Positions 1-9,380 of a DNA stretch of 64,000 nt are shown here, piece by piece (positions within the stretch are counted from its first letter, which is position 1; every line of letters begins with the position of its first letter). A program made the translations under genes and the position numbers. Below the pieces are notes generated by a model, which did not search any database, was not told where the DNA came from, and saw nothing but the letters and a program-made list of their open reading frames with translations. Source of the stretch: Parabacteroides sp. AM08-6 (GTDB lineage Bacteria; Bacteroidota; Bacteroidia; Bacteroidales; Tannerellaceae); contig NZ_QRMP01000001.1 of NCBI RefSeq assembly GCF_003473295.1, positions 310,001-374,000 of the forward strand, given 5' to 3'.

Positions 1-1058
1 TTGAGCAAAATGTTTACAACCGTTTGAATGGAAAGTATTTTGATGTAGGACGTGACGGAGAAGCTGGCGTTGAAATCGAACAGTTAATTTATATAGCCGG
101 ACAAAGGAACAAGCGCGTTCGACTGGAAAAGATAAATAAAGAAATGGCTGTTTATCAGTTCGAAGAAGTGTTACGTACACTACGGAACGAATTAAAAACA
201 AAATTCATTGATTTATATTACACCCGGAGAAGCCTTACGGTCTATAACCGTGAAATTGATTATCTGGAAAAATTGCTGGAAGTCTATAAACAACAAAGTG
301 AGAAAGGTAATATCTCTTTGTTGGAGAAATCACGTATACAAGCCTTGCTATTGTCTCTCCAACAGGAGAAAAACGAGGTCGGTAATCAGTTGATAAGCTT
401 ACAAGGAGAAATGAGTTTGCTGCTTGGACTACAGAGTGGCGATGCGTTTGAACCTGTATTCGATGAATCTGTGCTGAATAGTATTGATATCGATACAGTT
501 TCTTTTGTCGAATTGAACAACCGGATGTCGGAACGTCCGGATATCAAAATGGCTGAAACTTCAATCCGTGCTTCCCAAGCGAATGTTAAGCTACAAAAAT
601 CACTTGCTTTTCCGGAAGTAAGCATCAAAGGTATATATGATAGGGCCGGTAATTTCTGTAATAATTATTTTGCTGTCGGATTGAGTGTATCAGTTCCGGT
701 ATTTAATCGTAATCAGGGAAATATAAAAGCGGCCCGGTTATCGGTTTTACAAAACAATAATCGGGAACAATATGCGCGTCGGCAGGCAGAGAACGAATTG
801 TTTGCCAACTATTCACGTTTGAAGAAAGCTTTGGATTTATACCATTCTTCCAACTATGAACTGGAGCGGGATTTCGAAACAATCATAGAAGGAGTAAACG
901 ATAATTTCCGGAAACGCAATATTAGTTTACTGGAATTTATAGACTACTATCAGACCTATAAGGAAACCTGTTTGCAATTATACGAGACACGGAAGAGTCT
1001 GCTGTTGGCATTGGAAGATGTAAATACGGCAGTAGGAAGTGAGGTCTTCCAATATTGA
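1..1058 (+). CDS. TolC-family outer membrane efflux protein (CusC-like), 5' end outside window
   Basis: The reading frame is open from base 3 to the stop at 1056-1058, so the N-terminus with the signal peptide lies upstream of the window; the TTG at 24 is only an internal codon. The visible part is mostly alpha-helical with the two repeated OEP halves typical of TolC channels: long charged helices (RVRLEKINKEMA near the start), an LLGLQSG turn and a beta-strand-rich FAVGLSVSVPVFNRNQG segment that matches the conserved second-half barrel strand. TolC channels form the outer membrane exit duct of tripartite pumps. The next genes encode the adaptor and the RND pump of the metal-efflux type, with a gap of 21 bp, so this is very probably the outer membrane part of a CusCBA/CzcCBA-like system. 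Substrate metal cannot be read from this gene. Confidence 0.9.
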   Translation, partial: EQNVYNRLNGKYFDVGRDGEAGVEIEQLIYIAGQRNKRVRLEKINKEMAVYQFEEVLRTLRNELKTKFIDLYYTRRSLTVYNREIDYLEKLLEVYKQQSEKGNISLLEKSRIQALLLSLQQEKNEVGNQLISLQGEMSLLLGLQSGDAFEPVFDESVLNSIDIDTVSFVELNNRMSERPDIKMAETSIRASQANVKLQKSLAFPEVSIKGIYDRAGNFCNNYFAVGLSVSVPVFNRNQGNIKAARLSVLQNNNREQYARRQAENELFANYSRLKKALDLYHSSNYELERDFETIIEGVNDNFRKRNISLLEFIDYYQTYKETCLQLYETRKSLLLALEDVNTAVGSEVFQY

Positions 1059-1079
1059 TAAAATAGAAAGAAAAGAAAT

Positions 1080-2171
1080 ATGAAGAAGAAAAATCTATGG
1101 GTATTCGCCTTATTGCTTCCTCTGCTTGGGGCTTGTGGAAAACAGGCTGTGCAAAATGAAGAGGATACGAAACAACTTGTACTGACAGATAGCTTATTGA
1201 ATGTCATATCAGTCGATACGGTACGGAATACCGTAATGAATGATGAATTATTGCTGAACGGTCGTGTGACATTCGATGCCGAGCATGTGGCACATGTCTA
1301 CCCTATATTCGGAGGGACAGTTACTGAAGTGAACGTCGAAGCCGGCGATTATGTAAAGAAAGGAGATGTCTTGGCTGTTATTCGCAGTAGCGAAGTGGCC
1401 GATTATGAGAAACAGCAAAAGGAAGCCGGACAACAGTTGTTGTTGGCAAACCGTAATCTGGATGCCACACGCGACATGTTCCGGAGTGGTATGGCATCCG
1501 AACGTGATTTGCTTCAGGCCGAACAGGAAGTAGCGGCTGCCAAGGCCGAGCAGAAACGGTTGGATGAAGTGTATTCTATTTATCATATAACCGATAATTC
1601 CACCTATAATATCACGTCTCCGGTTTCCGGTTTTGTAGCGAATAAGAATATCAGTAAGAACATGTTGATACGTTCGGACCGGGATGAAGAAATGTTTACC
1701 ATTTCGGGATTGGATAATGTTTGGGTAATGGCCGATGTATATGAAGGGGATATCAGTAAAGTGAAAGAAGGAGCGGATGTCCGGATTACGACTTTAGCCT
1801 ATGGCAATGCTACGGAATTTACCGGTAGTATAGACAAAGTCTATAATATGCTGGACGATGAGAGTAAAACAATGAAAGTGCGTGTCAAATTAAATAACAA
1901 AGAGTATATGCTTAAACCGGGAATGTTTACTAATGTTTATGTTCAATGTAGGGTGGATGGACAGGTAATGCCCTGCATGAATGCGCATGCCGTTATTTTT
2001 GAAGATGGAAAACAATATGTTGTCTGTATAGATAAAGAGAACAATCTCTGTATGCAGGAAGTAAAAGTGTATAAGCAGACGGAAAAGTATTGCTACCTGA
2101 TGTCCGGTTTGAAAGCCGGTGACAGGGTGGTCGATAAGAATGCTCTTCTGGTTTATAATGCACTGAAATAA
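1080..2171 (+). CDS. RND efflux periplasmic adaptor subunit (membrane fusion protein, CusB/CzcB-like)
   Basis: The 363-residue product begins with a lipoprotein signal (MKKKNLWVFALLLPLLGACG, lipidated Cys at 20). A biotinyl/lipoyl-like half-motif follows (GGTVTEVNVEAGDYVKKGD), then an alpha-helical hairpin rich in Q, A and E (about residues 105-160), the second lipoyl half (ITSPVSGFVANKNIS) and beta-barrel/membrane-proximal domains. This order is the hallmark of HlyD/CusB adaptors, which link the inner membrane pump to the TolC duct in the periplasm. It lies between the TolC-family gene and the pump gene. No Met- or His-rich N-terminal metal-binding stretch like that of E. coli CusB is visible, so the metal specificity is open. 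Confidence 0.93.
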   Translation: MKKKNLWVFALLLPLLGACGKQAVQNEEDTKQLVLTDSLLNVISVDTVRNTVMNDELLLNGRVTFDAEHVAHVYPIFGGTVTEVNVEAGDYVKKGDVLAVIRSSEVADYEKQQKEAGQQLLLANRNLDATRDMFRSGMASERDLLQAEQEVAAAKAEQKRLDEVYSIYHITDNSTYNITSPVSGFVANKNISKNMLIRSDRDEEMFTISGLDNVWVMADVYEGDISKVKEGADVRITTLAYGNATEFTGSIDKVYNMLDDESKTMKVRVKLNNKEYMLKPGMFTNVYVQCRVDGQVMPCMNAHAVIFEDGKQYVVCIDKENNLCMQEVKVYKQTEKYCYLMSGLKAGDRVVDKNALLVYNALK

Positions 2172-2249
2172 ATGCTTTTGTGGAATTAATGACTTAACGG
2201 AAGGTTCTTATAGCAGATATGAAAGAACCGGATTAAACAGACTATATTT

Positions 2250-5200
2250 ATGCATACATTTATAGATAGCATCATAACATTCTCCCTTCGGAACAAATTC
2301 TTCATTTTTTTCTTGACAACCCTTGCTGTCATTGCCGGGGCAGTCAGTTTTATGCATACGCCGGTAGATGCTTTTCCGGATGTGACAAATACTAAAGTGA
2401 CGATTATCACTCAATGGCCGGGACGAAGCGCAGAGGAGATAGAGAAATTTATCACCATTCCTATCGAAATCGCAATGAACCCGGTGCAAAAGAAAACAGA
2501 TATACGTAGTACGACACTATTCGGGCTTTCCGTCATCAATGTAATGTTCGATGATGATGTGGATGACTTCTATGCCCGTCAGCAAGTCTATAATATGTTG
2601 AACGATGCGGATTTGCCGGAAGGGGTAACACCGGAGGTACAGCCTTTGTACGGACCGACGGGTGAGATATTCCGTTATACACTGCGCAGTGATAAGCGTT
2701 CCGTCCGGGAGCTGAAAACTTTTCAGGATTGGGTAATTGAACGTAAACTCCGGGCTGTTCCCGGTGTTGCGGATATTGTTAGTTTCGGAGGGGAAGTGAA
2801 AACATTTGAGGTTAGTGTTAATCCGAATCAATTGATAAATTATGGAGTGACCACGCTCGAATTGTATGATGCCATAGCCAAGAGTAATATTAATGTTGGT
2901 GGAGATGTGATTACTAAAAGTTCGCAAGCTTATGTAGTTCGAGGGATTGGTTTGATTAATGATGTAAAGGAAATAGAAAATATCGTAGTAAAGAATATTA
3001 ATGGTACGCCTATTTTGGTGCGGAACCTGGCGGATGTTCATGAATCCAGCCTACCGCGTCTGGGACAGGTAGGACGCATGGAAGAAGACGATGTCGTGCA
3101 GGGTATTATTGTCATGCGTAAAGGGGAAAACCCCAGTGAAGTGATTGCTGCCTTAAAAAGTAAAATTGCGGATATTCAACAGAATTCACTTCCTGAGGAT
3201 GTGGAGATTATTCCTTTTTATGATCGGGAAGATTTGATAAACTTAGCCGTACATACGGTTACTCATAATTTAATAGAAGGTATTTTACTTGTCACTTTCA
3301 TTGTGTTGATTTTTATGGCAGATTGGCGTACAACGGTAATTGTGTCCATTATAATTCCGTTGGCGCTGCTCTTTGCCTTTATTTGCTTGAGGGCAATGGG
3401 AATGAGTGCCAATTTGCTTTCGATGGGAGCGATAGACTTTGGAATCATTATCGACGGGGCAGTGGTGATGGTGGAAGGCTTATTCGTCGCTTTGGATAAA
3501 AAGGCAAGGGAAGTTGGTATGCCGGCATTCAATGTAATGAGTAAGATGGGAATTATCCGCCATACGGCAAAAGATCGTGCTAAAGCGGTTTTTTTCTCCA
3601 AGTTAATCATTATAACTGCATTAGTTCCCATTTTTTCTTTCCAGAAAGTGGAAGGAAAGATGTTTAGCCCGTTGGCATATACACTGGGATTTGCCTTATT
3701 AGGTGCACTGATATTTACGTTAACGTTGGTCCCTGTATTGTCTTCCATGTTATTGAAAAAGAATGTGCGGGAAAAGCACAATCCTTTTCTGAATCAGGTG
3801 AACCGGTTGGCGATAAGCTTGTTTGACCGTTGTCATGCTCATAAACGATTGACAATCACTATTACTACATTAATCGCGGCCTTGGGATTGTGGTGTTTTA
3901 CTTTGTTGGGTACGGAATTTTTACCTCAATTGAATGAAGGTTCCATTTACATCCGTGCAACACTCCCACAAAGTATCTCTTTGGACGAATCGGTGAAATT
4001 GGCAAACCAGATGCGTCGTACATTAGCCTCTTATCCGGAAGTCCGCCAAGTACTTTCGCAGACTGGACGTCCAAATGACGGAACGGATGCTACGGGCTTT
4101 TATAATATAGAGTTTCATGTTGATATTTATCCGGAAAAAGAATGGAAGAGCAAACTGACGAAAGCTGGATTGATAGAGAAAATGGAAAAGCGGTTGGATA
4201 GCTATCCGGGGGTGGATTTCAATTTTTCCCAGCCTATCAGCGATAATGTGGAAGAGGCTGCCAGTGGGGTAAAAGGGTCTATTGCCGTCAAGGTGTTTGG
4301 CAAAGACTTGTATGAATCCGAAAAAAAGGCTGTAGAAGTCTACAAGGTATTACAAACAGTTGAAGGAATAGAAGATTTAGGTGTTATTCGGAACATTGGA
4401 CAGCCTGAGTTGCGTATCGAACTGAACGAAGCTCGTCTGGCACGTTATGGGGTGGCAAAGGAAGATGTACAATCGATTATTGAAATGGCTATCGGCGGAA
4501 AAAGCGCTTCTTTACTTTATGAAGATGAACGTAAATTCAATATTATGGTGCGTTATGATTCCTCTTTTCGCCGGAGTGAAGATGAAATCGGGAAAATATT
4601 GGTTCCGGCGCGGGATGGAACCATGATACCTGTTAAAGAATTGGCTGATATCCGTACAATTACCGGTCCGTTGATTATCTATCGTGACAATCACGCCCGT
4701 TTCTGTGCAGTAAAGTTCTCTGTTCGTGGACGGGATATGGGAACAGCAGTTGCCGAAGCTCAACAGAAAGTTCAAAAACAAGTACATTTACCGGAAGGAT
4801 ATACATTAAAATGGACAGGTGATTTTGAGAATCAGCAACGTGCTTCCAAGCGGCTGGCACAGGTAGTTCCCGTCAGTATCGCAATTATTTTTATTATTCT
4901 GTTTGTCTTGTTCGGAAATGCGCGTGATGCCGGATTAGTATTGTTGAACGTACCTTATGCGGCTGTCGGAGGTATTTTGGCGTTACTTATTACAAGATTC
5001 AATTTTTCAATATCCGCAGGTATCGGTTTTATTGCCCTTTTTGGTATTTGTATCCAGAATGGCGTAATTATGATTTCAGATATAAAAAGTAACCTGAAAG
5101 TCCGTTCCCCGTTGGATTTAGCTGTAAAACAAAGCGTGAAATCGCGTGTGCGTTCTGTCTTGATGACTGCGTCGATGGCGGCTATCGGCCTGATGCCGGC

Positions 5201-5375
5201 GGCACTGAGTCATGGTATCGGTTCGGAAAGTCAACGTCCGTTGGCCATCGTTATCATAGGGGGATTGATAGGGGCAACATTTTTCACTCTCTTTGTTTTC
5301 CCTTTGATGGTGGAAGCTTTTTATCGCCGGATGTTGTACGATAAAGATGGAAAGTTGCTACAACGGAGGTTGTAA
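2250..5375 (+). CDS. CusA/CzcA-family heavy-metal efflux RND transporter
   Basis: The 1041-residue protein has the full RND architecture: one N-terminal membrane helix (about 14-34), a large periplasmic loop, a block of helices (about 335-500), a second periplasmic loop and a C-terminal helix block (about 865-1020). The transmembrane relay motif of the heavy-metal subfamily is present with two aspartates (IDFGIIIDGAVVMVE, D396 and D402), as is the N-terminal AFPDVTNTKVTI signature seen in CzcA/CusA proteins. It is a proton-driven inner membrane antiporter that exports divalent or monovalent metal ions together with the two preceding gene products. The two-component genes directly downstream suggest metal- or envelope-stress-dependent control. 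Copper/silver versus zinc/cobalt/cadmium cannot be decided by eye. Confidence 0.95.
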   Translation: MHTFIDSIITFSLRNKFFIFFLTTLAVIAGAVSFMHTPVDAFPDVTNTKVTIITQWPGRSAEEIEKFITIPIEIAMNPVQKKTDIRSTTLFGLSVINVMFDDDVDDFYARQQVYNMLNDADLPEGVTPEVQPLYGPTGEIFRYTLRSDKRSVRELKTFQDWVIERKLRAVPGVADIVSFGGEVKTFEVSVNPNQLINYGVTTLELYDAIAKSNINVGGDVITKSSQAYVVRGIGLINDVKEIENIVVKNINGTPILVRNLADVHESSLPRLGQVGRMEEDDVVQGIIVMRKGENPSEVIAALKSKIADIQQNSLPEDVEIIPFYDREDLINLAVHTVTHNLIEGILLVTFIVLIFMADWRTTVIVSIIIPLALLFAFICLRAMGMSANLLSMGAIDFGIIIDGAVVMVEGLFVALDKKAREVGMPAFNVMSKMGIIRHTAKDRAKAVFFSKLIIITALVPIFSFQKVEGKMFSPLAYTLGFALLGALIFTLTLVPVLSSMLLKKNVREKHNPFLNQVNRLAISLFDRCHAHKRLTITITTLIAALGLWCFTLLGTEFLPQLNEGSIYIRATLPQSISLDESVKLANQMRRTLASYPEVRQVLSQTGRPNDGTDATGFYNIEFHVDIYPEKEWKSKLTKAGLIEKMEKRLDSYPGVDFNFSQPISDNVEEAASGVKGSIAVKVFGKDLYESEKKAVEVYKVLQTVEGIEDLGVIRNIGQPELRIELNEARLARYGVAKEDVQSIIEMAIGGKSASLLYEDERKFNIMVRYDSSFRRSEDEIGKILVPARDGTMIPVKELADIRTITGPLIIYRDNHARFCAVKFSVRGRDMGTAVAEAQQKVQKQVHLPEGYTLKWTGDFENQQRASKRLAQVVPVSIAIIFIILFVLFGNARDAGLVLLNVPYAAVGGILALLITRFNFSISAGIGFIALFGICIQNGVIMISDIKSNLKVRSPLDLAVKQSVKSRVRSVLMTASMAAIGLMPAALSHGIGSESQRPLAIVIIGGLIGATFFTLFVFPLMVEAFYRRMLYDKDGKLLQRRL

Positions 5376-5399
5376 ACTTCTTTATATAATGTATATTTG
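5369..5399 (+). promoter_or_regulatory. Candidate promoter for the two-component operon
   Basis: A TATATTTG box at 5392-5399 matches the Bacteroidetes -7 consensus TAnnTTTG and lies 23 bp ahead of the response regulator start. The -33 position holds only a weak match (GTTG/TTGT around 5369-5373). It would allow the regulator and kinase to be expressed apart from the pump. Confidence 0.45.
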
Positions 5400-5422
5400 C
5401 AACAAGAAATAACATCAACGAT

Positions 5423-6103
5423 ATGGCAAAAATCTTATTGGTTGAAGATGAAATAAATATCGCTTCATTTATCGAGCGGGGGCTACAGGAGTTCGGGCAT
5501 GATGTCCGGGTCGCCTATGACGGCCTGACCGGTTGGGAATTAGCCGAAAAAGAGGAATTTCAGTTATTGATACTCGATATTATTATGCCCCGGATGAATG
5601 GTCTTCAGCTTTGCCGTCAATACAGACAAAACTATGGCTATCAATCGCCTGTAATTATGCTGACAGCTTTGGGTACGACCGAAGATATCGTGAATGGTTT
5701 GGATGCCGGTGCCGATGATTATATAGTCAAACCTTTCAGTTTTCAAGAACTGGAAGCTCGTATTAAAGCATTGCTCCGCCGTACAGGAACAGAAATTTCC
5801 GGTTCGTCGATTTTAACTTGCGGCGAACTGACACTCGATATATCTTCCCACCGCGCAGTACGTGGAGATACCGTTATTGACCTGACAGTCAAAGAATACC
5901 GCTTACTTGAATATCTTATTCGCAACCGGGGAACAGCTTTAAGCCGGAGCACTCTTTTAAAAGAAGTATGGGATAAGAATTTCGATACGAATACGAATGT
6001 CGTCGATGTGTATGTAAACTATTTGCGTTCGAAGATTGACAAAGATTTTAATCATAAACTTATTCGTACGGTTGTGGGAGTCGGTTATATGATTGAAGCA
6101 TGA
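5423..6103 (+). CDS. OmpR/PhoB-family response regulator
   Basis: The 226-residue protein has an N-terminal receiver domain with the acidic pair (VEDE, residues 7-10), the phospho-acceptor Asp52 in LLILDIIMPRMNG and the conserved Lys103 in VKPF. A winged-helix DNA-binding domain (about 128-225) ends with the usual VDVYVNYLRSKID and TVVGVGYMIEA signatures. It overlaps the histidine kinase gene by 4 bp (ATGA), so the two are translationally coupled. Its position behind the efflux pump suggests that it regulates the pump, as CusR or CzcR do, but no binding site was identified. Confidence 0.95.
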   Translation: MAKILLVEDEINIASFIERGLQEFGHDVRVAYDGLTGWELAEKEEFQLLILDIIMPRMNGLQLCRQYRQNYGYQSPVIMLTALGTTEDIVNGLDAGADDYIVKPFSFQELEARIKALLRRTGTEISGSSILTCGELTLDISSHRAVRGDTVIDLTVKEYRLLEYLIRNRGTALSRSTLLKEVWDKNFDTNTNVVDVYVNYLRSKIDKDFNHKLIRTVVGVGYMIEA

Positions 6104-7278
6104 AGACAGGGAATAAAATAGCTTTGTTTTATACAGCGATAACTGTTGGTATCGTTGCTGTAGTAGCAGCCGTATTTTATATAGTGGCTACTACATATAT
6201 CAGTCGTTTGTATTATTCTTATCTGACGGAAAAAGCGTATGCCTTGGCTGAAAAGCATTGGGAAAAAGACGAGGTAGGTCCCGATGATTACGCTCTTATC
6301 CAAAAACGTTATGAAGAGACATTACCTGTTTCTTCCGAAATCCTGTTGAATGCCGATAGTCTGGCAGAAACCCATGCTACCTTATCCCAGTATCTCTCTT
6401 CTAATGAGATACAAGAACTTTATGCCGGTGACGTCATACGGTTTAGTAAGGATACGAAGTTGGGAGTGGCGGTTTATTATCCGGATAATGAAGGGAATTT
6501 CATTGTTTTAGTGATTTCCAGTAACCAGTATGGAGGGGATATACAACATCGTATCGGTTGGTTACTGCTTGGACTTCTCTTGATAAGCTCCGTTTTAATA
6601 TATTTTGTCGGTCGTTTGTATGCCACTCGTATGGTCGATAGGATAGATGCGGCTTACCATAGTGAGAAGTCTTTTATCAGTAATGCTTCTCACGAACTGA
6701 ATAATCCGTTGACTGCTATTCAGGGGGAATGTGAAATTACCTTGTTGAAGGAACGTACCCCTGCAGAGTATCAGGCGGCTCTCGGACGTATTTCTTATGA
6801 AACGAAACGTATTATTCAGTTGATGAAAAACCTTCTTTTCCTTTCTCACGGGGATAAGGTTATCCAAAATGATGCCAATGAAACGGTTTTCTTTGCGGAC
6901 TTTCTGATGCAGTTTACCAGTAGACGGATAAGTTTTACAACGGACAATTTTGCATTTTGCTTCAAGGCTAACCCGCATTTGTTGAAGATTGCAATTGAGA
7001 ATATCCTGAATAATGCTTGTAAATATTCCGGAGAAGCTCCCGTTTCGATATATTTACATGGCAAAACTCTTGAAATCTCCGATACGGGAATAGGGATTCC
7101 TCAGGAGGAGCTGAAACGGATATATCAACCATTTTATCGTGCCAGTAACACTCGAGAGTATGCCGGACGAGGTATTGGCTTGAGCTTGTCTATGCGTATT
7201 TTTAATTCTTACGGGGCTGAAGTTAGCATAAAATCAAAAGAAGGGGAGGGGACTACAGTCATTATAGAATTTCCTTGA
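6100..7278 (+). CDS. Sensor histidine kinase
   Basis: The 392-residue kinase has two membrane helices (about 7-30 and 152-172) enclosing a periplasmic sensor of about 120 residues, a HisKA domain with the phospho-acceptor His198 (NASHELNNPLTAIQGE) and a HATPase domain with the N box (ENILNNACKYSG), G1 (ISDTGIGIP) and G2 (GRGIGLSLS). There is no obvious HAMP domain. It is the cognate partner of the regulator with which it overlaps by 4 bp. The periplasmic domain shows no Cys/His/Met cluster that would mark it as a direct metal sensor. Confidence 0.94.
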   Translation: MKTGNKIALFYTAITVGIVAVVAAVFYIVATTYISRLYYSYLTEKAYALAEKHWEKDEVGPDDYALIQKRYEETLPVSSEILLNADSLAETHATLSQYLSSNEIQELYAGDVIRFSKDTKLGVAVYYPDNEGNFIVLVISSNQYGGDIQHRIGWLLLGLLLISSVLIYFVGRLYATRMVDRIDAAYHSEKSFISNASHELNNPLTAIQGECEITLLKERTPAEYQAALGRISYETKRIIQLMKNLLFLSHGDKVIQNDANETVFFADFLMQFTSRRISFTTDNFAFCFKANPHLLKIAIENILNNACKYSGEAPVSIYLHGKTLEISDTGIGIPQEELKRIYQPFYRASNTREYAGRGIGLSLSMRIFNSYGAEVSIKSKEGEGTTVIIEFP

Positions 7279-7338
7279 TAATTAATTTTCCATTCAACAT
7301 TTATCTGGCTTTGATTGTTAAATATAAAAGCAGATAAT

Positions 7339-8337
7339 ATGGCATACAAAATTGCATTTTTTGGAGCTAAACCTTATGATATAGCTTCATTTGACAAGGT
7401 TAATGAAAAGTACAATTACGATATCCGTTACTACAAGGGACATCTTAATCCTAATAATGTAGTACTGACGCAAGATGCGGATGCTGTTTGCATTTTTGTA
7501 AATGATAATGCCGATGCGCGGGTTATCAATGCAATGGTGGACAATGGTGTTAAACTTCTGGCACTTCGTTGTGCAGGTTTCAATAATGTAGATTTAGTTG
7601 CGGCAAAAGGGAAACTTCCCGTAGTACGTGTTCCGGCTTATTCGCCTTATGCAGTGGCCGAGTATTCGTTAGCTTTGATGCTTTCCCTCAACCGTAAGAT
7701 ACATCGGGCTTACTGGCGTACTCGTGATGGCAATTTCTCTTTAAATGGCCTGATGGGGTTTGATATGCACGGCAAGACAATCGGTATTATCGGTACCGGC
7801 AAGATTGCCAGAATACTTATCCGGATACTAAAAGGTTTCGGCATGCATATTCTGGCTTACGACCTTTATCCGGACGAGAAGTTTGCCAATGAAGAGGGCA
7901 TTTCTTATACATCACTCGACGAATTATACAGACAATCGGACATCTTGTCCCTGCACTGTCCGCTGACCGACCAGACACGTTACATGATAAACAAAGATTC
8001 CATTGCAAAGATGAAGAACGGTGTTATGATAATAAATACTGGTCGCGGCCAATTAATCAATACCAACGACCTGATTGAAGGTCTGAAGGAAAAGAAAATA
8101 TCAGCCGCCGGTCTGGATGTTTACGAAGAGGAGGGCGAATACTTTTATGAAGACAAGTCCGATAAAATAATAGATGATGATGTATTGGCTCGTCTACTCT
8201 CTTTCAACAATGTGATAGTCACTTCCCATCAAGCTTTTTTCACAAAAGAGGCTCTATATAATATTGCGGAAACTACCTTACAGAACATTGAAGATTTCCG
8301 CAAACATCGTCCGTTAGTGAACGAAGTTATTCTATAA
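7339..8337 (+). CDS. ldhA: D-lactate dehydrogenase (D-2-hydroxyacid dehydrogenase family)
   Basis: The product reduces pyruvate to D-lactate with NADH. The start at ATG 7339 (MAYKIAFFGAKPYD) is preferred over a TTG 24 bp upstream because it gives the usual N-terminus. Visible features are the Rossmann motif GIIGTGKIARI, the catalytic Arg in INTGRGQLIN, the Glu in GLDVYEEEGEYFYED and the His in TSHQAFFTKEAL. The EEEGEYFYED segment is characteristic of fermentative D-LDH rather than phosphoglycerate dehydrogenase. The gene is 333 codons long, normal for the family. No clear promoter was seen in the 60 bp behind the kinase gene, so read-through from the two-component operon is possible. Confidence 0.92.
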   Translation: MAYKIAFFGAKPYDIASFDKVNEKYNYDIRYYKGHLNPNNVVLTQDADAVCIFVNDNADARVINAMVDNGVKLLALRCAGFNNVDLVAAKGKLPVVRVPAYSPYAVAEYSLALMLSLNRKIHRAYWRTRDGNFSLNGLMGFDMHGKTIGIIGTGKIARILIRILKGFGMHILAYDLYPDEKFANEEGISYTSLDELYRQSDILSLHCPLTDQTRYMINKDSIAKMKNGVMIINTGRGQLINTNDLIEGLKEKKISAAGLDVYEEEGEYFYEDKSDKIIDDDVLARLLSFNNVIVTSHQAFFTKEALYNIAETTLQNIEDFRKHRPLVNEVIL

Positions 8338-8367
8338 ACAGACTATGTTTATATCGCTGATTTATTA

Positions 8368-8375
8368 TATTTTTG
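8368..8375 (+). promoter_or_regulatory. Candidate -7 box of the patatin gene
   Basis: TATTTTTG fits TAnnTTTG. Transcription would begin near 8382, which rules out the in-frame TTG at 8373 as a start codon and favours 8424 (or ATG 8403). The -33 element is weak (TTTA at 8348-8351, spacing too short). Confidence 0.4.
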
Positions 8376-8423
8376 TGGCCATTGTCCGGTGTGAGCCAGG
8401 CAATGGCTAAATTTTTATGCGAT

Positions 8424-9260
8424 ATGAAGATAGATAATCATACAGGTTTAGTTTTGGAAGGTGGAGGCATGAGAGCCATATTTACAGTAGGAGTACTGGA
8501 TTGTTTTATGGATAATAACCTCTGGTTTCCTTATACGATAGGTGTTTCTGCCGGGGCAAGCAACGGTATTTCGTATGCTTCTCACCAAAGAGGTCGTTCG
8601 CGTTATAGTAATATCGATTTATTAAAAGAATACAACTATATAGGCTTGCGCCATTTTCTCCGTGGACGTGGCTATATCGATATGAAGTTTCTGTTTTATA
8701 TTTATCCTGAAAAATATAAGCCGCTTGATTATGAAACTTACTTTCAGTCACCTGAGCGTTTTGTGATGGTCACAAGTAACTGCCTGACCGGAAAAGCTGA
8801 GTATTATGAAGAAAAAAAGGATCCGAAACGTTTGGTTGACATTTGTTGTGCTTCCTGCTCATTGCCGATTCTTTGTCCTGTAGCTTATGTGGACGGTATT
8901 CCGATGGTGGACGGCGGTGTATGCGATGCAATTCCTATTCAACGGGCAATAGACGATGGCTATCCCAAAAATGTGATTATCCTGACTCGAAATAAAGGTT
9001 ACCGGAAAAAAGAAAAGGATTTCTGGTTGCCTAGCTTTATTTATCGTAAATATCCTGCCATACGCGAACAACTTAAATTGCGTTACCGACGCTATAACGA
9101 AGTGTTGAATTACATCGACGAACTTGAAGCAAAAGGAAACGCGCTCGTTATCCGTCCGGAAAAGCCAATGGAGGTTGGACGTACCGAAAGTAATCAGGAA
9201 AAGTTGACAGCTTTATATGAAGAGGGTTATGAAATAGGAAAACGTTTCCTTTCTAAATAA
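8424..9260 (+). CDS. Patatin-like phospholipase (RssA/YjjU-type)
   Basis: The start at ATG 8424 (MKIDNHTGLVLEGGGMRAIF) is chosen because the family begins just ahead of the oxyanion motif and because a promoter-like box overlaps more upstream starts; ATG 8403 is the alternative. The protein, 278 residues from this start, carries the oxyanion loop GGGMR, the nucleophile Ser42 in GVSAG and the catalytic Asp in the DGG motif (MVDGGVCDAIPI). It is a Ser-Asp dyad acyl hydrolase acting on membrane lipids; the physiological substrate is unknown. There is no signal peptide, so it is probably cytoplasmic or peripheral to the inner membrane. It is the last gene before a repeat-rich gap. Confidence 0.9.
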   Translation: MKIDNHTGLVLEGGGMRAIFTVGVLDCFMDNNLWFPYTIGVSAGASNGISYASHQRGRSRYSNIDLLKEYNYIGLRHFLRGRGYIDMKFLFYIYPEKYKPLDYETYFQSPERFVMVTSNCLTGKAEYYEEKKDPKRLVDICCASCSLPILCPVAYVDGIPMVDGGVCDAIPIQRAIDDGYPKNVIILTRNKGYRKKEKDFWLPSFIYRKYPAIREQLKLRYRRYNEVLNYIDELEAKGNALVIRPEKPMEVGRTESNQEKLTALYEEGYEIGKRFLSK

Positions 9261-9298
9261 AAAAAACTTTAGGTTTGACATTTAGCATAGTATATTCC

Positions 9299-9380
9299 TT
9301 TCGTTCAACGTTCGAGAAACACAAAAAATACGTTCGATGCTTTTTCGTTCAACGTTCGTATTTTTTGCGTTCAGCGAACG
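9299..9380. repeat. Nested direct and inverted repeats built on CGTTCAACGTTCG
   Basis: A 16-bp unit (TTTCGTTCAACGTTCG) occurs at 9299-9314 and again at 9343-9358, 44 bp apart. An 11-bp perfect inverted repeat (CAAAAAATACG at 9322-9332, CGTATTTTTTG at 9357-9367) overlaps the second copy, and a third related element (CGTTCAGCGAACG, 9368-9380) is itself a short palindrome. The gap 9261-9582 (322 bp) holds no gene; apart from this element and the terminator at 9526-9564 nothing else was recognised. Confidence 0.7.

Noticed and set aside
24..30. TTG at 24 as the start of the first gene
   Set aside because: The frame is open to the window edge and the upstream codons continue a TolC-like helix, so the gene begins outside the window.
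3263..3781. A 172-codon open frame antisense to the RND pump
   Set aside because: Shadow of membrane-helix codons in the pump gene; the composition mimics a membrane protein but nothing supports expression.
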